Assembly (NCBI GenBank): GCA_017607445.1
Contig: JAEVHH010000002.1
Span: 2,037,501 to 2,101,500 of the forward strand
DNA from: Histoplasma ohiense
Lineage: Eukaryota > Ascomycota > Eurotiomycetes > Onygenales > Ajellomycetaceae
Direction of reading: 5' to 3'
DNA: 64,000 nt
Shown here: positions 23,645 through 34,596 of the stretch, piece by piece
Layout: each line of letters begins with the position of its first letter
Position numbering within the stretch: position 1 is the stretch's first letter
Notes under the pieces: generated by a model
Seen by the model: only the letters and a program-made list of their open reading frames with translations
The model's database searches: none
Told to the model about the DNA's origin: nothing
Program-made: the position numbers and the translations under genes

Positions 23645-25157
23645 GAAACAGGGCGATACAAGAGTTTTCAAAAAGCAGCCAGGAAGGATAAACTTAGGAT
23701 GGTCATATGGCTCCTAGCCAAACCGATGACATTTCCCGACAAATTAATGGTGTGTGTGTGTGTGTGTGTTTAATATCAATGGCTCAAGCAGATCCCGCTG
23801 CTCCTAACCTTACCTCACCTCTTCCCTAGGTACCTTACATTCACTGAAATGCTATGTGATAGCAGCAAGAGTCCACTCTAGGTGCAGGGAATTTACTATC
23901 CATTGAATGTTGAATGTAGATGATCCCGCATAGTTCAACTTCACATTTCCGCCTGTAAATGGACAAACAGGAATGTGGCTCGCAAAAGTGCGTTTTGCAC
24001 TTTTTGAACCGTGCTATCAAGAGCTTTACAATAACTGGTTCCCAAGACCTTATCTCCCATGCAGCCCGTTTACTCCCATGTTCAGCGACCGCTACTGCAT
24101 CGGTAGGCGCATTTGGAGGTTTGTTTCTTCAGCCGAAACTGGATCGCTGAAGCGAACTGGAGGTTCACATGGGCAGCCCTCAGAGGGATATTGCACGGCA
24201 TTCCTGATCGTGCAAATATCATACATTGTTTGGACCGCAGAGTTAAATTCGCCCAATCCTGGTCCGACCATTGGAACTTGAATCCTTGAAAACAAACCGA
24301 GCGTACAAACAGGTTGTGCTTAGCAAAAACAGTAACAACTCATCTTTAGCTCCAGGTAAACAGTATGAGAAAGACCATGAACATTGCCAACGGAGCCGGA
24401 TGTGGCATTGGCGCGGTTCACAAACGTTGTACGGAGTATTCTCTGCATAGCTTGTCAGCGCAAAAGCGCCTTACAGCCCAGCCAAGCCAAGAAAGCGGAG
24501 ATTAGGTAAACCAGCCCACCACGAGATTCTGTGACCACCGCAGTTCCTCCGAACCGGCGAGCAGCATATCGTTCGGATATTTCAAACTACAGTGGACTAC
24601 AAAGTGGCCAATTGGCAAAATTTGGAACAGCTTACTGTATTCCAAACTTCTGTCATATGGCGATTGTCTCTCACGCCCCCCACGTCTCTGGTGTCCTATC
24701 TCATCCCAATTTTCAGCGGCCCTGCGCTGGCATATCGCGGACGCAGCAAGTCACTATGCATGATTATAAATTATGATTCTCGGTTCGATAAAATGCCAAT
24801 AATAATGTACTTAACTCATGTACTGTACATGTACATACGTCGTACATACCTCCGCCTTGCTATACTGCCGTCGAACATGAGTTGGCATCGGCTGGCCCGG
24901 TTAGGAATCGGGGCGCAATCAAATCATGCCCATTTACATTCCTGGGAGTATGAGGCTGAAACTTTTTATTTCGTTCAAAGAAGGAATTGGTGTAGGGTGG
25001 AAAACATACAAGATCCTGGATGACAACCTCTGTATATTGTAGGGAACCGTCCCTGCGAAATGACTAAAGCAAGCTCCAAAGCCCCCCTTGTCTATTTTAT
25101 ATCGCTTGCAGGGGCTTCACGTCTCTTTTTTCACTGATATCCGACATATCATTCGCA
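23645..25157. other. spacer between SINE and aminotransferase-like gene
   Basis: Holds a (GT)n microsatellite at about 23751-23770, a CCTTACCTCACC/CCTAGGTACCTTAC motif at 23809-23838, and a quasi-palindromic GTACTGTACATGTACATACGTCGTACAT-type cluster at about 24819-24848. The last 100 bases are presumably promoter and leader for the gene at 25158. No coding region is supported. Confidence 0.45.
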
Positions 25158-26701
25158 ATGTCTCTTTGGCTATCCTCGGTATTATCAAGGTTATTCCCGC
25201 CGTTCCGAGGGAACATCCATGCTCCAGACTGCGCGCCGTCAGATTTCCTACCAGATCACGATCTGCACAACTCCTGGGGTTGCGATTACTCAAGCCAGAG
25301 CGTCGTGAATCATGAAAAATTACGCCATTTGTGGGAGCAATATGGTCGGGACCCAACCGGAGTACGACGGAACTACCACAATCTTCTCAGGGAATATACT
25401 ACTCTCTTCCGGAACTTCTTCAATGGATACTATCCGATTTCACTGCATGCCCATGTCAGCGACGCTCTGCTCCCAACCACAGTATCCAGCCTGATTCAGA
25501 ATACCTGCGCCTCCAGTCCTCTCGTTCTAAACAATCCGGCTTTGGCTCCGAGTTCATCGGCCACTGAAGATGGGAAGAAAATCCAGCAGTTTGTACTGGA
25601 TTATCTGGGGTGGGAGGAGTTGCATGTAACGCATCCGAGGTTTGCAGTTGTTCAGGGATTGTATGGGGCTGCCTTTGGTCCTCTTGTGAGTACGTTGGTT
25701 AGAACAATATTGGCGCAGGTTTTGAGAGACAGCCTTTTCTAATCAACAGCACGCCAACTCAAAAGGCTCATGCTTCCAAAGAATGGGAGGTACAGATTAT
25801 CGCCTCTGGGCCCAAACCAATCGTGGTTCGCGTCGATAACGACATGTCAAGGGAGGCTCTAAGCGCATCTTTAGCACAAGCAAAGATGCAAGGTTCCATT
25901 GCAGTGGTCGTTGATATGGTCAGCACAGAGGATGGCTCAATCCTCTCTCCAGAGCGGTTCAAATTGCTCCAGACATGCTGCGCAGAAAACAAGCTCTGGT
26001 TGATTGTCGATGAAGCTCTAACAGCCATCAGATGCGGTTCTCCATTTGCATTCCAGCGAGCCGAGTACGGCAGTGAAAAGCCAGACCTGGTCGCCTTCGG
26101 GAAAGGGCTAGGGACCAGCGGCATCGCAATGAGCTTTGATAGCCCCATGACTCGCGCTCTCGGTTTCTCAAAGGAAGAGTACATCCATCAGACCATCATG
26201 TACTGGCGTGCTCTAGTCAGTCGACCAGTAACAATCCCAGTCCTGTTGAAAGCCATGGGAATCCTTCATACGGCGAAAACTGAGAACTGGGTGCAAAGGA
26301 GCCTTAAAATCGGGCAGACCTTCTATGATGTCATCCAGGAATATTGCCCTGGCGAACCTGTGAAAGGGCTGGGGGCCATACTGGTCCTTGATAGAGACAC
26401 CTCCATGCGACTGAATGTTATGGCAGGGATTAGAAGGAGATGCCCCTGGGTTCGCTGGTTGCCCAAACTTGATGCTGTGAATGCAGACCGTGCAGCTCTG
26501 GCGGCTTGTGTGTTCGGAGCACAAAGCAAAAGTCGACGGGCAAAGCTGAGTGCGGAAGCTGAGGAAATGGGAACACTGCCACCGTGGTGTTTCGTATGTG
26601 GCATAGAAGCAACATCAGAAAACTGGTGCCGCACTTGTTTCTTGGGTTGCTGTATCAATGAAGTCTGCGAGGATGTTTTTGGCTCCCACACTTGCATATG
26701 A
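25158..26701 (+). CDS. class III PLP-dependent aminotransferase-like protein with Cys-rich C-terminus
   Basis: Two exons, 25158-25685 and 25733-26701, give 498 aa. The 47-base intron (GTGAGT to GACAG) is the only short splice that joins the two frames. The second exon carries class III hallmarks: VVVDMVST (degenerate EPV position), LWLIVDEALTAIRCG with the PLP-ring Asp, and DLVAFGKGLGTSG with the probable Schiff-base Lys. The first half lacks the usual NSGTEA and YHG phrases, so the cofactor-phosphate site or substrate pocket must differ. The last about 35 residues are Cys-rich (CFVCGIEATSENWCRTC, then GCC and VCEDVF), like a small zinc-binding tail and unusual for the family. Activity and substrate are unknown. 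It may be a diverged enzyme or a decaying gene. Confidence 0.6.
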
Positions 26702-27398
26702 TGTTCTGCTGGAGGATGAGCTAAGGGAGCGACTATTGACTGCCTTTTTGCAACTTAAGTGTACACCCATGATGAATTTTCATGATCCATGTAACAAACC
26801 TTCGTTAACCAAGCTGCGCAGCAGCCCAACAATTTCTACATGAAAGAGGGTAAATGAAGCGCCGTGCAGTAACTATCCGCTATTGGGCGGCTTCCTTATC
26901 TTGCCCTCAAGCACATAACTGATAATGATGTAGTTCAGTTGCTTTCAAAATCGACATAAATTGCCAGGAAGCAGCAAGCAGTTCGTTGTCAGTCGTGGTG
27001 GGGTGTCATTGGCCGTCTTCCTTCCCTGAAAATTTAGTGTTGAGACTCTATCAGGGTTCAGGAGATAGCACACTAACATTTGTTGATACTGCCAAACGAA
27101 CTTTACAAAAATCGAAAACGAAAGAAAGAGAAGAAACCCCAAGAACCCATTGGATTTCAAGGCCTTCAAATGGGTGGGGAGAATTTCTCGCTTCAGACTA
27201 TCCAACATACAATCCTGAACTAGTTCGTGGTGCTGGTCGCCATCCAGGTATCTCTCCGTTTAACCAACTTTGCCCCCCTGAAGTGTATAAAATGGAGTTT
27301 GCGACTATTTAATGTGGAGCAATGGCGGTATAACAGACTTGGATGAACAGACTACAGACTCTGTGAAGTAAGTGGTTTCGTTATCATCATTAGCAACT
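26702..27398. promoter_or_regulatory. spacer and promoter of the phosphorylase-fusion gene
   Basis: No ORF with recognisable similarity. A TATA-like TATAAAA at 27286-27292 sits 107 bases before the next start codon and is a plausible core promoter. Confidence 0.45.
27286..27292 (+). promoter_or_regulatory. TATA-box candidate
   Basis: TATAAAA located 107 bases upstream of the ATG at 27399, a plausible spacing for a fungal gene with a short leader. It is supported by sequence and position only. Confidence 0.4.
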
Positions 27399-29266
27399 AT
27401 GACTAGCCTCGACAGCCCCAATGAATATACGGTAGGATGGATTTGTGCACTTCCTCTGGAGCGCGCGCCGGCCGAAGAGATGCTCGAGGAGAAACATGCT
27501 TCTCCGAAGGGCTTTAAACAGCCTCGAACTGACAACAACGTGTATACTTTGGGCCGTATCGGTGGCCACAATATAGTCATCGCATCCCTTCCAGCTGGCA
27601 AGTATGGTACGTCACCCGCGACAGGAGTCGCAATGGCAATGTTATCAACCTTTCCGGAAATCCGATTTGGTCTCATGGTCGGCATTGGGGCCGCAATCCC
27701 TCGAGGGGACAGGGACATCCGGCTCGGTGATGTCGCAGTCAGCAGCCCTGATGGGAAGAGCGGTGGGGTTGTCCAGTATGATCTCGGTAAAGCCCTGAAA
27801 GGCGACAAGTTCGAGAGGAAAGGATCTCTCAATAGTCCCCCTGACCTGCTCCTCAATGCGGTCTCGATGATCCAAACAGAACATCGTAAGACGGATTCGA
27901 AAATTCCTATGTATCTAGGTGAGATGTTGAAACGATTGCCGTCAATGGCTAAGCCCCGAGATGGCACTGCGGCCTATATCCACCAGGGATTAAAGAACGA
28001 TCGTTTGTTCGAGGCTACATACGATCATCAAGGCGGGAACGATTGCAGCAAATGCGATCAAAGCAAAATTCTGCAACACGAATCCAGAGATCCGGACAAG
28101 CCACGTATCCATTACGGAGTGATCGCATCGGGAAACACGCTGATCAAAAGTGGTAGCGCAAGGGAGAAACTACTGAAAAACAGCGAGGAAGAGTGCATCT
28201 GTTTTGAAATGGAGGCTGCGGGACTTATGGACAAATTTCCCTGCCTCGTGATCCGCGGACTGTGTGACTACGCAGATTCGCATAAGAATGACCAGTGGCA
28301 GCCATACGCCGCTGCTACTGCTGCCGGATACGCAAGAGAACTGCTTCAATATCTTCCTGTTCAAGATGTTGGAAAAGTTCCCACAGCAAATGAGACCTTG
28401 AATAGAAGTAAGTAGAGGTCGGCGGGGCTTTCTTCCTTCCTTTCTGTCTCCATTCACTGAACCAGATAGATTCAGACACGAGTTCGAAACCTCCTCAAGC
28501 GAACAAGCTAGGCGCTGGAGCTGGATCAAGTGCTCCATCCGGCGGATCTGACAACAGGAACCCAGCAGGAGGTAATGGAACTAGTAACCCAACGACAACC
28601 CCTGAAACCGATAGCTCACCCAATGGTCGTGGGGAAGGTGGTTCTCAGACAAACAACAAAAATACCATGCGCGTTGATTCGATATACGATGGGAGATGGC
28701 AACACCAGTGGAGGCTGATCTGGGCCGGCCAACACATACAAGAGATCAACCCGAATTTTGCATCCACACAGCGGATCTCTGAAATCCACTTGACCACATT
28801 CACACACAGCACTTGGGCCTCGTGCATAGTCGAAGTCGATGTTTTCCACGCTTCCCAGCGAGTTCAAGGTATTCCTGAGGTTCCAACAGTGTGTACTCAG
28901 GCCAACGATGAATCTGTCTCGGTCGCCAAGCCATTCTACCAACAAGTTAGCACAAAGGCCGTTACTGCTGGCAAGGAACTCGAAAATGGTAACAGGACTT
29001 GGAACCGTGGCGCCTATTTCCAGCCACTCGTTGCGAACTCCGACAAATTCAAATTCATCGGCAGACGCGTTATGTGTTGCCAGGGAAAGAGTGAAGAGGG
29101 GGGACTGAATTTGGCACCGCTCAATTCGTCTGACTATTGTTGGAGGTTGAAGGATCTGAATCTCGATATGGGACAGGGACATCGTATTTACGCCGTGATT
29201 CGGGCTTATAGTTTATGGGAGCAGTTTGCTTTCAGGGCCTTGGTGAATGTTTCAATGTTCCCGTAA
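27399..29266 (+). CDS. nucleoside-phosphorylase-fold (PNP_UDP) protein fused to an unrecognised C-terminal domain
   Basis: Two exons, 27399-28407 and 28470-29266, give 601 aa. The splice (AGAA|GTAAGT to AGATAG|AT) keeps frame; a nearer CCAG would hit a stop. Residues 1-325 form a purine/uridine phosphorylase or nucleosidase fold: EYTVGWICALPLER, GLMVGIGAAIP (phosphate/base loop), LGDVAVS, VIASGN, CFEMEAAGLMD (ribose-binding Glu near 270) and VIRGLCDYADSHKN with the catalytic-type Asp. In fungi this domain commonly leads NLR-like proteins, ahead of a NACHT or NB-ARC module. Here no P-loop ATPase follows. A Gly/Ser/Asn/Pro-rich linker (about 338-420) leads into about 180 residues beginning YDGRWQHQWRLIW that I do not recognise and that look beta-rich. 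Nucleotide hydrolysis is inferred, not shown. Confidence 0.75.
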
Positions 29267-29813
29267 CCGAAACTGAACTAGGGCCTCTTTTCCATATTAT
29301 TCTCTGTTTTCCAGGATGCAAATAAACTGAATTTTTTAAAATAAAACTACTAGTTGATAGTCCAATACTTATATATATTACATAGATTTGTAGATATGTT
29401 GACCTAAGGTCGTCAGCGTATGACATCACCACACGAGATACTATTTATTCCCTCATTTCTAGTGATTGTACTGCTCGATTCAAGTGCCAATGGAGGGAGG
29501 GTGGTATTAACAATCCTTTTGAAAAAGATGGAAATTACGAAATTGAAAATTATAACGAACTACTAGCCTAAGGGTGTTTTGTCACATAGTTTGAAAATAA
29601 CTAAGAGTGATTGTTTTAAAATTAACAGGAACGAGGACCAAGTCCACCAACACCACAATTTGATAACAGCAACGAATCGCAAATGGTCAATTAAAATGTC
29701 GAGAATATATAAAAGAAGGGATTCAGCATCCAACTTTGGGGGAAACTGACCATTTTCTATAGACATCTGTCATCCCCCATACAGCAAGAAGGTTCTATAT
29801 AACATCGACTACG
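29267..29813. promoter_or_regulatory. spacer and promoter of the tyrosinase gene
   Basis: AT-rich spacer between two same-strand genes, with no ORF of note. A TATATAAAA at 29706-29714 lies about 100 bases before the tyrosinase ATG. Confidence 0.5.
29706..29714 (+). promoter_or_regulatory. TATA-box candidate
   Basis: TATATAAAA 108 bases upstream of the ATG at 29814, the strongest TATA match near any start in this window. Strong TATA elements tend to mark inducible genes, which would suit a tyrosinase. Confidence 0.5.
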
Positions 29814-32657
29814 ATGGCTTATAAGTACTATCCCATCCAAGGCGTTCAGAAAGGCTTAGGTCCGGGCAGCCAGGTGCCCATTAGACGAGATTTTAACGAA
29901 TGGAGTGAGAGTCAAGAACGCAGAGATCAAATACAGGTTGTTCTATTTATCCTCGCCCTCAGGGAGTTCCAAGCTACTCCCCCAGACTCGAGAGATTCAT
30001 ATTTCCAAATTGCAGGTGGGTTCAAGCCGACAATGAATATCAATCATATTTTCGCACGCATACCTAATTTTTTTCCAGGTATTCATGGCATGCCATACAA
30101 ATCCTGGGATGAACACGGCCTTACTGTCCAGGAGACTCACAGAAAGGGTTATTGCGTGCATGCAAATAGCCTATTTCCTATATGGCATCGGCCGTATCTG
30201 TCACTCTACGAGGTATTTACGTGATTAGAACGTCGACCTGATATTTCTCACACATGCTTACGAGATAAAATAGCAACGTATATACGAAATAATGGTCGAT
30301 GTTATCATCCCAGGCTTGAGACTTCGTGAGAGAGCAGAGGATGAGTGGCAAGAAGCCGCCTTTCACTGGAGGCTCCCATTCTGGGACTGGGCGAGAAATC
30401 CACAGATACCGAAACTTATGTGTTTTAAAAGGATTCAGCTCAGGTTTCCCGCAATGACCGTAGATAATCCGTTCTACAAATTCAAAATGCCAAAGGGAGA
30501 GAAAATGAGGGTCTACGGCGTAGGAACTCTCAAATCCCCCGACTTTGAGGATACGCTAGAGGTACGCGTCTCGATGAGTGTCACTATTTCCATGTCCAGA
30601 TCAACTAACATTGCGGTGCACTCGTCAAGTACGGGGAGTGTTGCGCAACCAGCCGCTGTCCGACGCCATCAGAACGTGTGAGTACCAGTAATGCATGGAG
30701 AGATGGCGTTGTCAACAATGAAACAGCAAACAAATTCATCTTCGATCGTAAATCAATCACAGATTTCGATTACGGCAAGACTACGGAGATGGTGTACAGA
30801 CTTCTCACCTACCCTCTAGATTTCGTGAGCTTCGCAACCACAGCGAGAGATGCTACCATGGATTCTTCAAGCGCATCAAAAGTCATCAACGACATGAATA
30901 TAGAATTCATCCACAACAACATTCACTACTGGGTTGGCGGAGACGGAGGCCATATGTCTCAGATACCGGTTGCGACTTTCGATCCCATATTTTGGTTCCA
31001 TCATTGGTAAGGCATGCTTGTGGATTTTCTTTCTCGGCTTGTTGCTAGTACTGATTGCGAATATCTTTTGAGTTACAGTTTTCTCGATCGCCTGTTCGCA
31101 ATCTGGCAAACTCTGAATCCAGAAAAGTGGTTTACGGCAGACAAAACGAGACCATTTGATCAAAAGATAATAGGAATGGGCAATATCGTCACCTCCAAGG
31201 CACCACTCAGGCCCTTTCACATGGATGAACAAGGGACTGTCTGGACACCAGATGGTGTTCGTGATTGGTTCAAGTTAGGATATACATACCCAGAACTACA
31301 GCGCTGGGAATATGGCGGTGACTACAAAGATGAACTGTTTCGAGACATGAACGATATGTATGGTGTTTTAAGGAAAGAAGCCATAGAAATAGCTAAACCT
31401 GACAGCGAACTACCAGGTGTGGTAGATGTTGAGGATAACGGCGTGTCATTGAATGACTACGCTGTGAGCATCAGATACTCAAAGTGAGTATTCTCAATAT
31501 TTGTCCTTTCAGTTTCTCGCAACTAAATCAGCCAGGTTTGCGATGGGCGGCCATCCGTTCAATCTCGAGGTTTATCTGCGGCCAGAAAATGAGACAGAAA
31601 ATACATTTCGGCAAGAAGATTTTGTCACCAGTGTTTACAACTTCAGTCAGCCAGCAGAGCAAAATGGCGACACAGTTTGCTCCAACTGCAGCGATCTGGA
31701 GGAGCAAGACGTACAGGTCATCGCTTATATTCCTATCACGCCATACCTGATCAAAAAAATTGAACAGCAACAGTTGCAGAATCTTGAACCGTCCAATATT
31801 GAACGCTTTCTCTCAGGGATGTATTATAGGATCACTATGGTCAGTCCACGTGCCAAATGTTATAGATGGCTCGAATCTGACTGATGAGAGCAAACAGGCT
31901 GGGAATACTGTTCCTGAAGAGAGATGGAAGCCAACTATGAACCTCAAAATTTCCGTTTCACGGACTAGAATGAGGTACTCCAACGATCCCAGTATTATAA
32001 CGAGATTTGATGATCCCGAGACGATTCCGTCGCTTGGAATTGATGCAGAGATCGCCAGTGTTCCAGCCACTATATCGTAAGCTTCCATAATACCTATCGC
32101 CTGTCCCTCCAATCCCCCATCTAATCCCTTTTTTATTTAGTGGTGGGATTACAAACCACGTTTCTTTCGACAATATTACTCAGCTTGAGGAAGCCGTTCC
32201 CGTCGGCGGATCCCTCGTTATATCGTCATCACACCTGAACCCTGATATTCCAGGCAGAGAAAACCTCACGGGAATTTCACTTGCGAACGTGAACCCTGGA
32301 TCCAGCAATGCCAATGACCATGAATCGTATGATATTCTACTCTGCATAATAATCAACAGCCGACGTAACCTTGTTTCGTACACCAGCAAGCACGCTGGCC
32401 GCGGTTTTAGCGCACTAACGGATCTCCAGCTCCCACAATCGCAATGGTTCCAAAAAGACAACCCGTGTATCAGGGTGGATGTTGGGGCTGATGATTTTGT
32501 AGTTTATGTTGATGGAAGGCAAATTCAGGCGGTGGAACGAACTATCAAAAGCGGTAACATCACTCATGTCAGATACTGGACTTCGAACAACAAAGCTCCG
32601 GCGTTAGCAAATGACATTACAGTGACGACATACAAGCAAGCCAGCATGATCCAGTGA
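29814..32657 (+). CDS. tyrosinase with C-terminal galectin-like domain
   Basis: Type 3 copper oxidase converting phenols to o-diphenols and quinones, as in melanin formation. Eight exons: 29814-30015, 30079-30212, 30274-30561, 30630-31006, 31079-31483, 31536-31839, 31898-32076 and 32141-32657; 801 aa, all phases consistent. CuA ligands are His70, His95 and His104, with Cys93 in YCVH placed for the usual Cys-His thioether. CuB has His303 and His307 (FIHNNIHYW) and the HH pair at 332-333 (FWFHHCFLDRLF). The normal tyrosinase C-terminal domain follows (KFAMGGHPFNLEVYL, then a CSNC CxxC motif). Exon 8 (residues 630-801) adds a further unit resembling a galectin fold: VGGSLVIS, YDILLCIIINSRR, DDFVVYVDGRQI, ITHVRYW. 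Galectin sugar-binding residues (HxNPR, WGxE) are not preserved. There is no signal peptide. The stop overlaps a donor-like CA|GTGAGT, so one more exon is possible. Confidence 0.85.
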
Positions 32658-33577
32658 GTGATCAAGCCTCCTAGCCCCTGATATACTTTCTCTGTTTCTC
32701 CGGGTGAGTAGCATCTGCCTTGGATGGTGCAGTCCTCACTTTCTTCGCATATGCATATACCAGCAACAACGTCGTCGATGGTATGGAACGTATGTGGAGG
32801 TGCGCATTTATCTCCAGCAACCTGCTTTAGCAGGTAGTCTATTTAATCATACCATAAAATTGCATCATAAAATAACGCAAACATCCATGAAACACCACAA
32901 TACACATAAGAAATGTTCTCCGAGAGAGGTAACAAATACGAAGATGGACGTGCTTGAACGAGTAGGCAGCGTATGCAGGGCGCGCCCCACTCATGAAAGG
33001 AGTTTGCATGCATATCGGCTTGTTTCTCTCATCGATATCCAACCTCCATTTGTGTGTTGTTGAGTTCTTGGCTTGGGAGAATGGTCAAGTTTACAATTAC
33101 TGGGGTTATAGAATAACATTTTCCTTGAAGTGGGGTGGCTCTGACTGGTTTACTCAAGGAATCCCACAGGATCGCAAAACTTCGACTTTGCAAGGTTCAC
33201 GGTATTGATGAACACTTTCGCTTGCCGCCCAGTTTTCATGAGACCTGCCCAAGCCTTTCAGTGGATCCACAAAGGCTCAACAACGCACAATATTTTACAT
33301 AATAGAGATAAGAATTCTCGTCTCGTTTATTTGGTGGACAGATATTGGCCAGTGGCGTGTGGGCAAAGAGTTTTGTGGAGTATTCACGTCCTTGTATTCG
33401 AACCTCGTTCCAACGCTGTCCAAATGGGTTTGATCTGGCATTGGACGTTTGGATATTGGTTATATCGCCTGGAAACACTTTATCCCTACAATTGGTTTTA
33501 CTCTGTAACTCCCTTCTCAAATCACCCTGCATCGGAGAATTTTACTGGATTCCTCAGCTTATATCCTAACTGTATAG
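32658..33577. other. spacer downstream of the tyrosinase gene
   Basis: AT-rich sequence with short ORFs, none recognisable. It ends exactly where the foldback repeat's CTGT extension begins. Confidence 0.45.
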
Positions 33578-33581
33578 CTGT

Positions 33582-33685
33582 CGGAGCTGGATAATGTCCG
33601 AATATTGACCCAAATACTGATAGTCAATTCAATATTCTATCGATATTCAGTATTTGGGTCAATATCCGGACATTATCCAGCTCCG
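33582..33685. mobile_element. foldback/MITE-like element
   Basis: Two 39-base arms, 33582-33620 and 33647-33685, are inverted copies with one mismatch (38/39). They enclose a 26-base AT-rich centre. The arm begins CGGAGCTGGATAATGTCCG. The element is too short to encode anything. A related arm occurs at 40825-40863, showing that this is a repeat family rather than a unique hairpin. Confidence 0.8.
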
Positions 33686-33897
33686 AAAACAGCGTACTTT
33701 TTTACCAATTCAAGGTGAGTGCGCAAGTGGATGTGGTTGATACAGAGATTCTCAGCACAATTTCTGAACAATTCTCATCTGGAAGCTAACTAAAGAGGTT
33801 CACAGGATCATCACGAAATATCTCAGAGTTCCAGTTCTTGGTCTTGTCTCGTTGTATAAAGAAAATCCGACTCAAAGCATCATCCGACCTCCATGGA
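33686..33897. other. possible 3' remnant of the ankyrin gene
   Basis: On the minus strand a second open frame (33786-34040) overlaps the end of the ankyrin ORF and continues with a hydrophilic and Trp-rich stretch (TEMWEMSDWLGLSNPW). It could be the continuation of that gene in another frame, through a missed splice or a frameshift. This is not established. Confidence 0.25.
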
Positions 33898-34596
33898 TTA
33901 CTCAAGCCCAACCAGTCCGACATTTCCCACATTTCCGTAAGAGCTTGATAGCTGCTCTTCAAGGGGTGCAGGGTTGATGTCGCTTTTTTGAGTAGTGGCG
34001 AAGATTTTGAGCACCAGTCTGGTGACTGCAGTATTGTCAATCACAGTAAGGATGAAGACCAGAAACGCCGTGACGAGGTTGACGCTGGCAGCGCGCAGCT
34101 TTCTTCGTTTTGGGGTAGAGACCATGGCGTCGTTTATTTCAGGGTTTGAGGCTGCTGCTGCGAGTTTCTCAGACTTCGCCGTGGTACCTTTTGCTTCTAC
34201 CAGCAATTGGATCACATCTGGATCCTTAATGTTCAGCAACTCATTTTCAAGTGGTTTTGAACCTCCGTCAAGCTCGGGGTGAGAGAATCTAGCGTTGGCC
34301 CCGCGCTGTAGCAAGAGTTCGACGACTTCGGCCCTACGCGAGCCGCGTCCCTGGGTGGTCACAATCCACAGGGGAGTTCGGTTTTGGCTTGAGTTCGCAT
34401 CGACTTGTGCGCCATGATTGAGGAGGAGCCGGACGACCTCAACATGTCCGTTTTTTGCTGCTAAAGCAAGTGCGGTCAAGCCAATGATTCCCTTTCCCTT
34501 TTCTTTGCACTGCTCATTGATATCTGTTTTGTTGAGATAGGAGGTCAATGTCGTTCTTGTCAGCACTCCGGCGGCGGCATCGGCGTGGAGAGTCAT
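33898..34596 (-). CDS. short ankyrin-repeat protein with a hydrophobic segment
   Basis: Single open frame of 232 aa starting at ATG 34596. Two ankyrin repeats are clear: LTALALAAKNGHVEVVRLLLNHGAQVD and TPLWIVTTQ...RAEVVELLLQRGANA; a third is partial (PDVIQLLVEAKG). Residues about 170-190 (NLVTAFLVFILTVIDNTAV) could span a membrane. The opening (MTLHADAAAGVLTRTTLTSYL) and repeat layout resemble those of the ankyrin-VWA protein 0.8 kb away on the same strand, suggesting paralogues. This one lacks the VWA part. An alternative frame near its end hints that the C-terminus may be truncated or spliced. Confidence 0.6.
   Translation of the reverse strand: MTLHADAAAGVLTRTTLTSYLNKTDINEQCKEKGKGIIGLTALALAAKNGHVEVVRLLLNHGAQVDANSSQNRTPLWIVTTQGRGSRRAEVVELLLQRGANARFSHPELDGGSKPLENELLNIKDPDVIQLLVEAKGTTAKSEKLAAAASNPEINDAMVSTPKRRKLRAASVNLVTAFLVFILTVIDNTAVTRLVLKIFATTQKSDINPAPLEEQLSSSYGNVGNVGLVGLE

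Noticed and set aside
28616..29182. 188-codon minus-strand ORF
   Set aside because: Antisense shadow of the second exon of the phosphorylase-fusion gene, with no recognisable domain.
32651..32860. Extra 3' exon of the tyrosinase gene after a CA|GTGAGT donor
   Set aside because: Several acceptors are possible and none gives a recognisable extension. The in-frame TGA at 32655-32657 is the simpler end, though it stays open to RNA evidence.
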